A stretch of 64,000 nt of DNA from JAICJC01 sp963757605. Its GTDB lineage: Bacteria; Actinomycetota; Thermoleophilia; Gaiellales; JAICJC01. The notes beneath the pieces are model-generated. The model saw only the letters and a program-made list of their open reading frames with translations. It did no database searches and was not told the DNA's origin. Numbering within the stretch: position 1 is the stretch's first letter; each line of letters starts with the position of its first letter. Location: NCBI GenBank assembly GCA_963757605.1, contig CAVWSF010000005.1, positions 1,426,001 to 1,490,000 of the forward strand, read 5' to 3'. The position numbers and the translations under genes are program-made. Shown here piece by piece: positions 49,469-57,430 of this stretch.

Positions 49469-51157
49469 TCAGTAGGTGCGAACGGCGGGCTCGAACTCCG
49501 TGATCGTGACGGCCTTGTAGTCGAGGGCCACCTGCCCGTCGTCGTACGACGTGAGGGTATGGCGCAGCCAGTGCTCGTCGTCGCGGTCCGGGTGGTCGAG
49601 CCGCGAATGCGCGCCACGGCTCTCGGTGCGGGCGACCGCGCCGGTCACGAGGCAGTCGGCCATCTGGAGCATCGAGCCCAGCTCGAGCGCCTGGATCAGG
49701 TCGGAGTTGAACGTCCGCGACTTGTCCTGGATCACGACACCGAGCCCATCGCGGTAGCGCTCGCGCAGGTCGGCGATGTCGGCCGCGCACTGGTCGAGCC
49801 CCTCCGCGATGCGGAAGATGCCGGCGTTGTCGTACATCGTCCCGGCGAGCTCGTCGCGGATGACGTGCGGGCGGACGCCGTCGAAGTTGTAGAGGAGCTG
49901 CGCGATCCGGCGCTCGGCGACGCGCACCGCAGACGGCGAGAACACCCCGCCGGAGCCGTTCGAGCGCACGTCCTGGGCGGCGGCCGCGCCGGAGCGACGG
50001 CCGAAGACGACCGTCTCGAGGAGCGAGTTCCCGCCGAGGCGGTTCGCGCCGTGCACCGACACGCAGGCGCACTCGCCGGCGGCGTACAGGCCGGGCATGG
50101 AGGTGCGGCCCCAGACGTCGGTGTCGACGCCGCCCATGTGGTAGTGCGACCCGGGCCGCACGGGGATCGGCTCCTCGATCGGGTCGACGCCCGCGTAGTC
50201 CATCGCCAGCTCGCGGGAGCCGTGCAGGACCGTGTTGATCTTCTTGGCGCCCAGGTGGGTGAGGTCGAGAAGCACGCAGCCGTCGACGCCGCGGCCCTCG
50301 TCGATCTCGGTCTGCTCGGCGCGCGAGACGACGTCGCGCGACGCGAGCTCGCCGGCGTTGGGCGCGTAGTTGAACATGAACCGGTCGCCCTCGGCGTTTC
50401 GCAGGTAGCCGCCCTCGCCGCGGCAGCCTTCGGTGATGAGCACGCCGTTCGCCTTGAGGGTGGTCGGGTGAAACTGCATGAACTCCATGTCCTTCAGCGC
50501 CACGCCCGCCCGCCAGGCCATCGACATCCCGTCGCCGGTGCAGGCGTAGGCGTTGGTCGTGCCGCGGTACATGCGCCCGAGGCCGCCCGTGGCGAGGACG
50601 ACCGCGCCGGCCTCGACACCCTGCACGCCGCCGTGGACGAGATCCCACGCGGTGAGGCCCACGCAGCGCTCGCCGTCCATCACGAGGTCGAGCGCGAACC
50701 ACTCCTCGTAGACCGTGACCTGCGACTTGACGAGCTGCTCGTAGAGGACGTGCAGAAGCACATGGCCGGTGATGTCGGCCGCGTAGCAGGTGCGCGGGGC
50801 GCCGCCGGCGCCGAATGGGCGCTGGGCGATCTTCCCGTCGGGCGTGCGCGAGAAGATGCAGCCCATGTGCTCGAGCTCGTAGATGTCGCCGGGCCCCTCC
50901 TCGCACATCACGGCGATCGCATCCTGGTCGCCCAGGTAGTCGGAGCCCTTGACGGTGAAGAAGGTGTGCTGCTCGGGCGAGTCCTCCGACGCGTTGCCGA
51001 GCGCGGCGTTGATACCGCCCTCCGCGGCGCCCGAATGGCTGCGCGTCGGATGCAGCTTCGAGACGACGGCGACGTCGGCTCCGTAGCGTGAGGCCTCGAT
51101 CGCAGCGCGCATCCCGGCGACCCCGGCACCGACCACAACGACGTCGTGTCGAACCAT
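49469..51157 (-). CDS. sdhA: Succinate dehydrogenase/fumarate reductase flavoprotein subunit
   Basis: 562 residues. FAD-binding VVVVGAGVAGMRAAIEA (about 5-21); HSGAAEGGINAALGN with the His that links FAD; substrate-site FHPTTLKANGVLITEGCRGEGGYL; HYHMGGVDTDVWGRTS; AAGECACVSVHGANRLGGNSLLETVVFGR. The catalytic Arg is in the SRxV/RPGSHYH region. ATG 51157 is 8 nt after TACGCT (leaderless); a longer frame upstream is not needed. First gene of the sdhA-sdhB-CCG operon. Confidence 0.93.
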   Translation of the reverse strand: MVRHDVVVVGAGVAGMRAAIEASRYGADVAVVSKLHPTRSHSGAAEGGINAALGNASEDSPEQHTFFTVKGSDYLGDQDAIAVMCEEGPGDIYELEHMGCIFSRTPDGKIAQRPFGAGGAPRTCYAADITGHVLLHVLYEQLVKSQVTVYEEWFALDLVMDGERCVGLTAWDLVHGGVQGVEAGAVVLATGGLGRMYRGTTNAYACTGDGMSMAWRAGVALKDMEFMQFHPTTLKANGVLITEGCRGEGGYLRNAEGDRFMFNYAPNAGELASRDVVSRAEQTEIDEGRGVDGCVLLDLTHLGAKKINTVLHGSRELAMDYAGVDPIEEPIPVRPGSHYHMGGVDTDVWGRTSMPGLYAAGECACVSVHGANRLGGNSLLETVVFGRRSGAAAAQDVRSNGSGGVFSPSAVRVAERRIAQLLYNFDGVRPHVIRDELAGTMYDNAGIFRIAEGLDQCAADIADLRERYRDGLGVVIQDKSRTFNSDLIQALELGSMLQMADCLVTGAVARTESRGAHSRLDHPDRDDEHWLRHTLTSYDDGQVALDYKAVTITEFEPAVRTY

Positions 51158-51165
51158 GCCGAGGC

Positions 51166-51171
51166 AGCGTA
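51166..51171 (-). promoter_or_regulatory. -10 box TACGCT of the sdhAB operon, leaderless
   Basis: TACGCT on the minus strand ends 8 nt before ATG 51157. It shares a divergent region with the pckA promoter. Confidence 0.5.
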
Positions 51172-51215
51172 CCAGAGCACCTCTCGGGGTCACTTTGTAA
51201 CAGTCTTGTGAGGGG

Positions 51216-51243
51216 TTGGAACGTGGCAAAATTGCGGTAAACT
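51216..51243 (+). promoter_or_regulatory. Promoter of pckA, TTGGAA-16-TAAACT
   Basis: TTGGAA (51216-51221), a 16-bp spacer and TAAACT (51238-51243). The predicted transcript starts at about 51250, close to an in-frame ATG at 51249, while AGGGAGG at 51283-51289 serves GTG 51294. Confidence 0.6.
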
Positions 51244-51293
51244 GGTCTATGGCCGCACGAGGCACGCGGCATCTTGTGACTCAGGGAGGCTCT

Positions 51294-52838
51294 GTGGCGA
51301 AGATGGCCTTTGCACTGCCGGCGGCCCGGTCGGTGCTACGCAACCCGACCCAGGCGGATCTGCACGCCCTGGCCAAGGCGATGCCCAACGCTCGCCAGAC
51401 GAGCTACGGCGCCGTCAACGTCCAGACTCGGGTGCTCTCGCGGTCGAAGGGCTCGACGTTCATCGTCGCCGACGATCCGGAGTCCTACCCCCACCAGGCG
51501 ATCGACCGCGACGAGTGGGAGCGCATGTCGGAGCGCCAGGACGCCTACATCGCCGAGACCGAGATGATCCAGGTCGACGGCTTCATCGGCAACGACCCGG
51601 AGCACCGCGTCCCCACGCGGCTGTTCGTCGAGGCGGCGTTCGCGAACATCGCCGGCATGCAGGACGTCCTCTACTTCCACGACCCCGAGGCGGACTTCGA
51701 GCCGGAGCTGGTCGTCGTCTACACGCCGGGCCTCGCAGCCGCCGGCTACCCCGACGACCGCCTGATCGCGGTCAACCTCGACCTCCACGTCACCCGGGTA
51801 TTCAGCTCCGACTACTTCGGGGAGTCGAAGAAGGGCGGCCTGCGGATGTGGAACAAGATCGTCCACGACCGCGGCGGCCTGGCGCTCCACGCGGGGTGCA
51901 AGATCATCCCGACGCCGCGCGGCGACCAGATCGGGCTGATCGTCGGCCTGTCTGGCACCGGCAAGACCACGACCACCTTCACGCGCCAGAACGGCTCGCT
52001 CCCGGTGCAGGACGACTTCGTCGCCTGGTGGCCCGACGGGTCGGTCTCGGCGACCGAGGCCGGCTGCTTCGCAAAGACGTTCGCGCTCAACCCCAAGGAC
52101 GAGCCGACGATCTACGGGGCCGTCACACGGCCGGCCGCCTACCTCGAGAACGTGAGTCAGTCCGACGCAGGTGAGGCCGACTTCTTCGACCAGGCGTACA
52201 CCAGGAACGGCCGCGCGGTCTTCGCGTTCGCCGACATCGAGGCGGCCGACCCCGACGCGGTCCACCGGGCCGACTTCCTGCTCGTCCTGAACAAGAACGA
52301 GAACATCATCCCGGCGGTGGCCAGGCTCGAGGGCCCGCAGGCGGCGGCGTTCTTCATGCTCGGCGAGACCACGGGCACGGCGGCGGGCGGCGCGGACGAG
52401 GAGGGCAAGTTCCTGCGCGTGCCCGGCACGAACCCGTTCTTCCCGCTCTCGCACGACCTCCAGGGCAACCGGTTCCTCGAGCTCCTGGCGCTGCACCCGA
52501 TCGACGTCTACCTGATGAACACCGGCCGGGTCGGCGGCGGCGACGGCGACGAGCGCTCGAAGAAGGTGCTGATCCCGCACTCCTCGGCCGTCGTCAAGGG
52601 CATCGCCGAGGGCACGATCGAGTGGGAGACCGACCCCGACTTCGGCTACTGCGTCGCCCGGCACGTGCCGGGGATCGACGAGGCCGACATCGACATCCTC
52701 CAGCCGCGCCGGCTCTATGCTGCGCAGGGCCGGGAGGACGAGTACGCCGGCCGCGTGAAGCGGCTCAAGGCCGAGCGGGCCGAGTACCTGTCCGGGTACG
52801 CGAGCCTCTCCGCCGAGATCGTCGAATCGGTTCGGTAG
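51294..52838 (+). CDS. pckA: Phosphoenolpyruvate carboxykinase (ATP)
   Basis: 514 residues; converts oxaloacetate and ATP to PEP in gluconeogenesis. The P-loop is GLSGTGKTTTTF (about 217-228); NKNENIIPAVARLEG and FMLGETTGTAAG fit the ATP-type family, as do FSSDYFGESKKGG and DDFVAWWPDG. GTG 51294 has AGGGAGG at 4-nt spacing; an alternative leaderless ATG at 51249 adds 15 residues. Divergent from the sdh operon, so control of TCA and gluconeogenesis may be shared. Confidence 0.93.
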   Translation: MAKMAFALPAARSVLRNPTQADLHALAKAMPNARQTSYGAVNVQTRVLSRSKGSTFIVADDPESYPHQAIDRDEWERMSERQDAYIAETEMIQVDGFIGNDPEHRVPTRLFVEAAFANIAGMQDVLYFHDPEADFEPELVVVYTPGLAAAGYPDDRLIAVNLDLHVTRVFSSDYFGESKKGGLRMWNKIVHDRGGLALHAGCKIIPTPRGDQIGLIVGLSGTGKTTTTFTRQNGSLPVQDDFVAWWPDGSVSATEAGCFAKTFALNPKDEPTIYGAVTRPAAYLENVSQSDAGEADFFDQAYTRNGRAVFAFADIEAADPDAVHRADFLLVLNKNENIIPAVARLEGPQAAAFFMLGETTGTAAGGADEEGKFLRVPGTNPFFPLSHDLQGNRFLELLALHPIDVYLMNTGRVGGGDGDERSKKVLIPHSSAVVKGIAEGTIEWETDPDFGYCVARHVPGIDEADIDILQPRRLYAAQGREDEYAGRVKRLKAERAEYLSGYASLSAEIVESVR

Positions 52839-52853
52839 GCCGCGAAGCTCATC

Positions 52854-52859
52854 TAGCTT
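52854..52859 (+). promoter_or_regulatory. -10 box TAGCTT, leaderless
   Basis: TAGCTT ends 8 nt before GTG 52868. No RBS. Confidence 0.35.
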
Positions 52860-52867
52860 TCCACCTC

Positions 52868-53179
52868 GTGGAAGCGGCGTCGGTGAAGCTCCAGGTGCAG
52901 CGCCTTGCGCGCACGTTCGAGCGCTCACTGAACGCCGGCGACCTGGAGGGCTGCCGCGCGCAGTACTCGGCCGAGTTCGCCGATCGCGACACGGACCTCG
53001 GGCCGCTCATCGAGCGCACGGACCGGTGCGAGCTGATCGGCACCGTCGGAAACCGGACGCTCTTCCACCTCCACCTGGACGACGAGGAAACCCGCGTGGT
53101 CGAGCTCCTGTGGCTCGAGCTGCACGGCGCGTGGCGGATCCACGACGCGCGCGTGTTCTCGCTGCTCCCGGGCGAATAA
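52868..53179 (+). CDS. Small protein of unknown function, possibly SnoaL/NTF2-like
   Basis: 103 residues. FERSLNAGDLEGCRAQYSAEFADRDTDLGPLIERTD, then FHLHLDDEETRVVELLWLELHGAWRIHDARVF suggests an alpha plus beta barrel of the NTF2/SnoaL type, common as small catalytic or binding proteins. No active-site residues can be assigned. Downstream lies a short hairpin with T5. Confidence 0.6.
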   Translation: MEAASVKLQVQRLARTFERSLNAGDLEGCRAQYSAEFADRDTDLGPLIERTDRCELIGTVGNRTLFHLHLDDEETRVVELLWLELHGAWRIHDARVFSLLPGE

Positions 53180-53202
53180 TCCCCGCACGGGGAGGGGTTT
53201 TT
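53180..53202 (+). terminator. Probable Rho-independent terminator
   Basis: TCCCC-GCAC-GGGGA stem-loop (53180-53193), then GGGG and five T (53198-53202), directly after the stop of the small gene. The stem is short but followed by a real T-run. Confidence 0.5.
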
Positions 53203-53258
53203 CGCCCGGCGGGGTATCCTTAAGGCCCCGCCGCACCCTCCGAAAGCGATTTGCCACC

Positions 53259-54146
53259 ATGCCTCAAGCGAACACGCCGCGTGCCGTCTGGACCGGATCG
53301 ATCTCGTTCGGGCTGGTGAACGCGCCTGTCCGAATGTACACGGCGGTCAGCGAGAAGGACATCCGCTTCAACCTGATCCACGAGCCGGACAACGGCCGGA
53401 TCGGGTATGTCAAGACCTGCAAGGTCGACGGCAAGGAGGTCCCGAACGACGAGATCGTGAAGGCCTACGAGGTCTCGAAGGGCGAGTTCGTCACGCTCAC
53501 CGACGAGGACTTCGAGGCGGCGCGGGCCGAGGGCGGCCACTCGATCACGATCCACGACTTCGTCCCCGCCGACCAGATCGACCCCATCTACTTCGAGCGG
53601 ACGTACTACCTGGGGCCCGAGGAGGGCGCCGGCGAGGCGATCTACGCGCTGCTCGCCAAGGCGATGGCCGACTCCGGGCTGGCAGCCGTCGCGACCTACG
53701 TGCGCTCCGACCGCGAGAACCTGGCCTGCCTGCGCGTCCGCGACGGCGTCATCACCCTCGAGCGGATGTTCTTCGACGACGAGGTGCGCTCCACCGACGG
53801 CATCGCGCCCGCGGGCGCCAAGGTCGACAAGCGCCAGCTCGAGATGGCCCGCGACCTGATCGGCGCGTACACGAACGAGGAGTTCGACATCGCGAAGTAC
53901 GAGGACACGTACCGCGAGCGGCTCCTCGAGGTGATCGACCGCAAGCGCCAGGGCAAGACGACGAAGCCCAAGGCCGTCTCGACCGAGGAGAAGCCGCCCG
54001 ACCTCATGGCCGCGCTCACCGCCTCGCTCGACCAGGCGCACAAGGACAAAAGGCCGGCCGCCAGGAGCAAGAGCAGCTCGAGCTCGAAGTCGTCGTCCCG
54101 CTCCCGCCCGAAGGCGGCGGCCGGGTCGCGGCGCAAGACCGCCTAG
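53259..54146 (+). CDS. ku: Non-homologous end-joining protein Ku
   Basis: 295 residues. RAVWTGSISFGLVNAPVRMYTAV is the conserved Ku start; IRFNLIHEPDNGRIGYVKTCKVDGKEV, IHDFVPADQIDPIYFERTYYLGPEE and LDQAHKDKRPAARSKSSSSSK... give the Ku core and a Lys/Ser-rich C-terminal tail like those of bacterial Ku that bind DNA non-specifically. Homodimer encircles DNA ends and recruits LigD. No ligD is in the window. RBS is poor; upstream has TATCCT at 53215. Its TAG lies in the REPIN-like element. Confidence 0.94.
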   Translation: MPQANTPRAVWTGSISFGLVNAPVRMYTAVSEKDIRFNLIHEPDNGRIGYVKTCKVDGKEVPNDEIVKAYEVSKGEFVTLTDEDFEAARAEGGHSITIHDFVPADQIDPIYFERTYYLGPEEGAGEAIYALLAKAMADSGLAAVATYVRSDRENLACLRVRDGVITLERMFFDDEVRSTDGIAPAGAKVDKRQLEMARDLIGAYTNEEFDIAKYEDTYRERLLEVIDRKRQGKTTKPKAVSTEEKPPDLMAALTASLDQAHKDKRPAARSKSSSSSKSSSRSRPKAAAGSRRKTA

Positions 54147-54272
54147 ATGGTTGACCCCGCGCCCCCGCGCGCCTGGGCGTTAGTCGGCTGTGGGTTGGCG
54201 ACCCTCCCTGCGTCCTAGCGCTGCTCGGTTCTCGCCGCCCAGGACATCACGGGGGCGCGGGGTCAACCATCT
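54145..54272. repeat. REPIN-like inverted-repeat element, copy B
   Basis: Perfect 23-bp terminal inverted repeats (54145-54167 and 54250-54272) enclose 82 bp. Inner GCGCGCCTG and GTGGGTTGGCG are shared with copy A, while the arms differ (GGTTGACCCCGCGCC here, GAGTGATTCCACGCC there). The left end supplies the TAG stop of ku, and the right end stops 7 bp before the -10 box of the next gene. Confidence 0.8.
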
Positions 54273-54279
54273 CCGTCGA

Positions 54280-54285
54280 TATGCT
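54280..54285 (+). promoter_or_regulatory. -10 box TATGCT, leaderless
   Basis: TATGCT ends 6 nt before GTG 54292, just after the REPIN-like element. Confidence 0.55.
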
Positions 54286-54291
54286 CGCCGG

Positions 54292-54792
54292 GTGACGGTC
54301 GGCGAGAGGATCGAGGGCGCGCTGGTGGCGCTCGCACCGCTCGACGTTGCCGACGCCGCGGCCTGGGCGCGATGGCTGCGCGACCCCGACACGACCCGGT
54401 ACCTCTACGGCCGCCGCGGGCCGCCGCCGGCGCCCTCGACCGAGCTCGAGCTGCGGACGTGGGGGCGCCGCGCGCTGGCGGACCCGTGGATGCTCGTCGT
54501 CGGAATCGAGGAGCGCGTGGGCGGCACGGTCGTGGGGAACGCCCGGCTCCAGCTCCTCTCGCGCCGCCGGGCCCGGTTCTCAATCCTGATTGGCGAAGCG
54601 GAGCACCGCGGCTCGGGCCAGGGCCGGGAGGCGACCGCGCTCCTGTGCCGCTACGCCTTCGTGCGGCTGGACGTCGAGCAGGTCATCCTCGAGGTCGATC
54701 CGCGCAACGTGCCCGCGATTCGTGCGTACGAGGCGGTCGGCTTCCGCCACGGCCGCGGCCAGACGATGCGGCTCAGGCGGGCATCGCGATGA
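54292..54792 (+). CDS. GNAT family N-acetyltransferase (RimJ/RimL-like)
   Basis: 166 residues. GALVALAPLDVADAAAWARWLRDPDTTRYL, then VGIEERVGGTVVGNARLQLLSRRRARFSILIG, EHRGSGQGREATALLCRYAFVRLDVEQVILEVDP and NVPAIRAYEAVGFRHG match the ribosomal-protein/amino-acid N-acetyltransferase type; GSGQGREA is the acetyl-CoA pyrophosphate loop. The substrate is unknown. The leaderless GTG fixes the start; the end overlaps the converging small gene by 20 bp. Confidence 0.82.
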   Translation: MTVGERIEGALVALAPLDVADAAAWARWLRDPDTTRYLYGRRGPPPAPSTELELRTWGRRALADPWMLVVGIEERVGGTVVGNARLQLLSRRRARFSILIGEAEHRGSGQGREATALLCRYAFVRLDVEQVILEVDPRNVPAIRAYEAVGFRHGRGQTMRLRRASR

Positions 54793-55171
54793 GGTCGGGG
54801 GCGACCCACGCCTCCCGGGCCTGCCCGCCCGAGAGCAGCTCGGTCGAGTAATGCCGCCGGGCGAGGCCCGGTTCGAGCAGCCACTGCTCTGCGGCGAGGA
54901 GCTCGGCGAACGTCGCCGCCGGCCGCCGCTCCGAGACGTGTGCGACCAGCCGCACCCAGAAGAGCGTCAGCGTGCGGTTGTACCGCTCCGGCATCCCGTG
55001 CGCCGCGGCCAGGTCACGCAGGCGCCGCTCGATCTCGGGCGTCGCCGCGTCGAGGCCGTGGCGGCCGATCAGGATCCAGGCGAGGCGGAGGTGCCCGCGA
55101 TGGCCGAAGACGCCGCCCTCGGGATGGCCGGAGTCGAACGCCTCGAGGAACGCCGCGTCGGCGGCGCTCAT
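54773..55171 (-). CDS. Conserved-looking protein of unknown function
   Basis: 132 residues. It has conserved-looking clusters HRGHLRLAWILIGRHG, RYNRTLTLFWVRLVAHV and AEQWLLEPGLARRHYS; His, Arg and Tyr are grouped but no catalytic set is recognised. No signal or TM. Overlaps the citrate synthase stop by 4 bp (ATGA), so it is probably translated after gltA. I do not recognise the family. Confidence 0.6.
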   Translation of the reverse strand: MSAADAAFLEAFDSGHPEGGVFGHRGHLRLAWILIGRHGLDAATPEIERRLRDLAAAHGMPERYNRTLTLFWVRLVAHVSERRPAATFAELLAAEQWLLEPGLARRHYSTELLSGGQAREAWVAPDLIAMPA

Positions 55172-56298
55172 GCCGCCTGTGACCGGCGCTCGATCGGCTC
55201 GTAGGTGCGCACGCCGGGGCCGACGTACTCCGAGCTCGGGCGGATGAGGCGGTTGTCGGAGTGCTGCTCGATGACGTGGGCCGCCCAGCCCACCACGCGG
55301 CTCATCGCGAAGATCGGGGTGAAGAGGCCCGTCTCGATGCCGAGGTAGTGATAGGTCGAGGCGGAGTAGAAGTCGACGTTCGGGTAGAGCCCCTTCTCTG
55401 CCACCACGGTCTTCTCGATGGCCTCGGACATCTCGAACCAGCGCGGCTCCGCGGACTCAGCCGCGAGCTGCCCTGAGAAGCGCTTCAGGATCACGGCGCG
55501 CGGATCCCAGGTCTTGTAGACCCGGTGGCCGAAGCCCATGATCCGCTCCTTGCGCTCGAGTCGGGCGCGGACCTCGTCCTCGACCGACGCGCCGTCGGGG
55601 ATGGCCTCCAGCAGGTGCATCACCTGCTCGTTGGCGCCGCCGTGCAGCGGGCCCTTGAGCGCGCCGATGGCGCCCGTGATCGCCGAGTGCATGTCGGAGA
55701 GCGTCGAGGCGATCACGCGGGCGGTGAACGTCGAGGCGTTCATCTCGTGGTCGGCGTGCAGGATGAGCGCGACGTCGAAGGTCTTGGCCGCGGCCGGCGA
55801 GGGCTTCTCGCCCGTCAGCATATGGAGGAAGTTGGCCGCATGGCCGAGCGCCGGGTCGGGCGGGATCGGCTCCTCGCCGGCCCGCCGGCGCGCGTAGCGC
55901 GCGACCATCGTCGGCATCTTGGCGATGAGCCGCATCGCCTTGCGGCGGTTGGCGTTGGCGTCGTTCGAGTCTTTGTCGGGGTCGTCGAAGCTGTCCGACG
56001 ACACGGCCGTGCGCAGCATCTCCATCGGGGCGGCGTGGCTCGCCAGCATGTCGACGACCTGGGCGGTCTCCTCGGACAGCTCGCGGTGGTCGGAGAGGTC
56101 GGCCAGGAACGCGTCGAACTGCTCCTTCGTCGGCAGCTCGCCATAGAGCGTCAGAAAGCAGACTTCCTCGTAGGAGGAGTGCTCGGCGAGGTCGCCGACG
56201 TCGTACCCGCCGTAGACGAGGATCCCGTTCTGGCCGTCGATCGAGCAGAGCCTGCTGCGCGCGACGACGACGCCCTCAAGTCCGCCCTTGTCGGCCAT
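55168..56298 (-). CDS. gltA: Citrate synthase (possibly citrate/2-methylcitrate synthase)
   Basis: 376 residues, the short dimeric type. The active site is visible: LHADHEMNASTFTARV (His), GPLHGGANEQVMHLL (His), GFGHRVYKTWDPR (Arg/His), and PNVDFYSASTYHYLGI (Asp). MADKGGLEGVVVARSRLCSIDG is the usual start. ATG 56298 lies 6 nt after TAGGAT. It is divergent from the isocitrate dehydrogenase gene and overlaps a small gene downstream. Confidence 0.92.
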   Translation of the reverse strand: MADKGGLEGVVVARSRLCSIDGQNGILVYGGYDVGDLAEHSSYEEVCFLTLYGELPTKEQFDAFLADLSDHRELSEETAQVVDMLASHAAPMEMLRTAVSSDSFDDPDKDSNDANANRRKAMRLIAKMPTMVARYARRRAGEEPIPPDPALGHAANFLHMLTGEKPSPAAAKTFDVALILHADHEMNASTFTARVIASTLSDMHSAITGAIGALKGPLHGGANEQVMHLLEAIPDGASVEDEVRARLERKERIMGFGHRVYKTWDPRAVILKRFSGQLAAESAEPRWFEMSEAIEKTVVAEKGLYPNVDFYSASTYHYLGIETGLFTPIFAMSRVVGWAAHVIEQHSDNRLIRPSSEYVGPGVRTYEPIERRSQAA

Positions 56299-56304
56299 GC
56301 TGGC

Positions 56305-56310
56305 ATCCTA
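56305..56310 (-). promoter_or_regulatory. -10 box TAGGAT of gltA, leaderless
   Basis: TAGGAT on the minus strand ends 6 nt before ATG 56298. Confidence 0.6.
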
Positions 56311-56325
56311 GCCCGTACTGTCTTG

Positions 56326-56331
56326 TACGCT
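56326..56331 (+). promoter_or_regulatory. -10 box TACGCT of the isocitrate dehydrogenase gene, leaderless
   Basis: TACGCT ends 7 nt before GTG 56339. It is 15 bp from the oppositely oriented gltA -10, so RNA polymerase may bind to only one promoter at a time. Confidence 0.55.
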
Positions 56332-56338
56332 GCCCCCC

Positions 56339-57430
56339 GTGCCTCACGCAGTGACCCTCATACCCGGGGACGGCACCGGGCCGGAGATCGCCGAGGCCAC
56401 CCGGCGGGTGCTCGAGGCCACGGGCGTCGAGTTCGAGTGGGACGTTCAGGAGGCCGGCGCGGATGTCATGGACAAGCACGGCGGGAACCCGCTTCCCGAG
56501 GCCGTCATCGAGTCGATCCGCCGCAACGGCACCGCGATCAAGGGCCCGATCACGACGCCGGTCGGCTCGGGCTTCCGCTCGGTGAACGTCGGCCTTCGCA
56601 AGTCGCTCGACATGTATGCGCAGGTGCGCCCGTGCAAGCTCTACCCCGGTGTGCGCACCCGCTACGCCGACGCGCGCGTCGACCTGGTGATCGTGCGCGA
56701 GAACACCGAGGACCTCTACGCGGGGATCGAGTTCGAGCGCGGCTCCGACGGCGCCCTCCAGATCGCTGCCGCCATCGAGCGCGCGGCCGGCGTCCAGCTG
56801 CGCGAGGACACCGGCATCTCGATCAAGCCGATCTCGGAGGCCGGCACCCGCCGCGTCGTCGAGTTCGCCTTCGACTACGCCCGCCGCACCGGTCGCCGGA
56901 AGGTGACCTCGGTGCACAAGGCCAACATCATGAAGTACACGGATGGGCTGTGGCTCGAGGTGTCGCGCCAGGTCGCGGCCGAGAACACGGACGTCGAGTT
57001 CGAGGACCGGATCGTCGACAACATGTGCATGCAGCTCGTGCAGAAGCCCGAGCTGTACGACGTGCTCGTCCTGCCGAACCTGTACGGCGACATCGTCTCC
57101 GACCTCGGCGCGGGCCTCGTGGGAGGCCTCGGCGTCGCACCCGGAGGGAACTTCGGAATCGACGCCGCAGTGTTCGAGCCGACCCACGGCTCGGCGCCGA
57201 AGTACGCCGGCCAGAACCGGGTGAACCCGATCGGCATGATGCTGTCCGGCGTCATGATGCTGCGCCATCTCGAGGAGACCGGCGCGGCCGACCGGCTCGA
57301 GGGCGCGATCGCCGCCGTCATCGAGGAGGGCAGGTCGGTCACCTACGACATGAAGCCGTCGCCCGACGACCCGACCGCGGTGGGCACGTCGCACGTGGCA
57401 GACGCAATCATCGAGAAGCTGGGGGGCTGA
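56339..57430 (+). CDS. icd: NAD-dependent isocitrate dehydrogenase (isocitrate/isopropylmalate dehydrogenase family)
   Basis: 363 residues. VTLIPGDGTGPEIAEATRRVL, NVGLRKSLDMYAQVRPCKLYPGV (substrate-binding Arg/Ser), VIVRENTEDLYAGIEF, VTSVHKANIMKYTDG (Lys) and NLYGDIVSDLGAGLVGGLGVAPGGNFG with the metal Asp are present. EPTHGSAPKYAGQNRVNPIGMMLSG binds the cofactor; the Asp/Ile-type pattern points to NAD, but this is a family inference. The neighbours gltA and mdh support a TCA role over leucine synthesis. TGATG overlap with mdh. Confidence 0.85.
   Translation: MPHAVTLIPGDGTGPEIAEATRRVLEATGVEFEWDVQEAGADVMDKHGGNPLPEAVIESIRRNGTAIKGPITTPVGSGFRSVNVGLRKSLDMYAQVRPCKLYPGVRTRYADARVDLVIVRENTEDLYAGIEFERGSDGALQIAAAIERAAGVQLREDTGISIKPISEAGTRRVVEFAFDYARRTGRRKVTSVHKANIMKYTDGLWLEVSRQVAAENTDVEFEDRIVDNMCMQLVQKPELYDVLVLPNLYGDIVSDLGAGLVGGLGVAPGGNFGIDAAVFEPTHGSAPKYAGQNRVNPIGMMLSGVMMLRHLEETGAADRLEGAIAAVIEEGRSVTYDMKPSPDDPTAVGTSHVADAIIEKLGG

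Noticed and set aside
52846..52859. CTCATCTAGCT as a third REPIN-like element end
   Set aside because: It matches 11 bases of the right end of copy A, but no opposite arm or inner motif follows.
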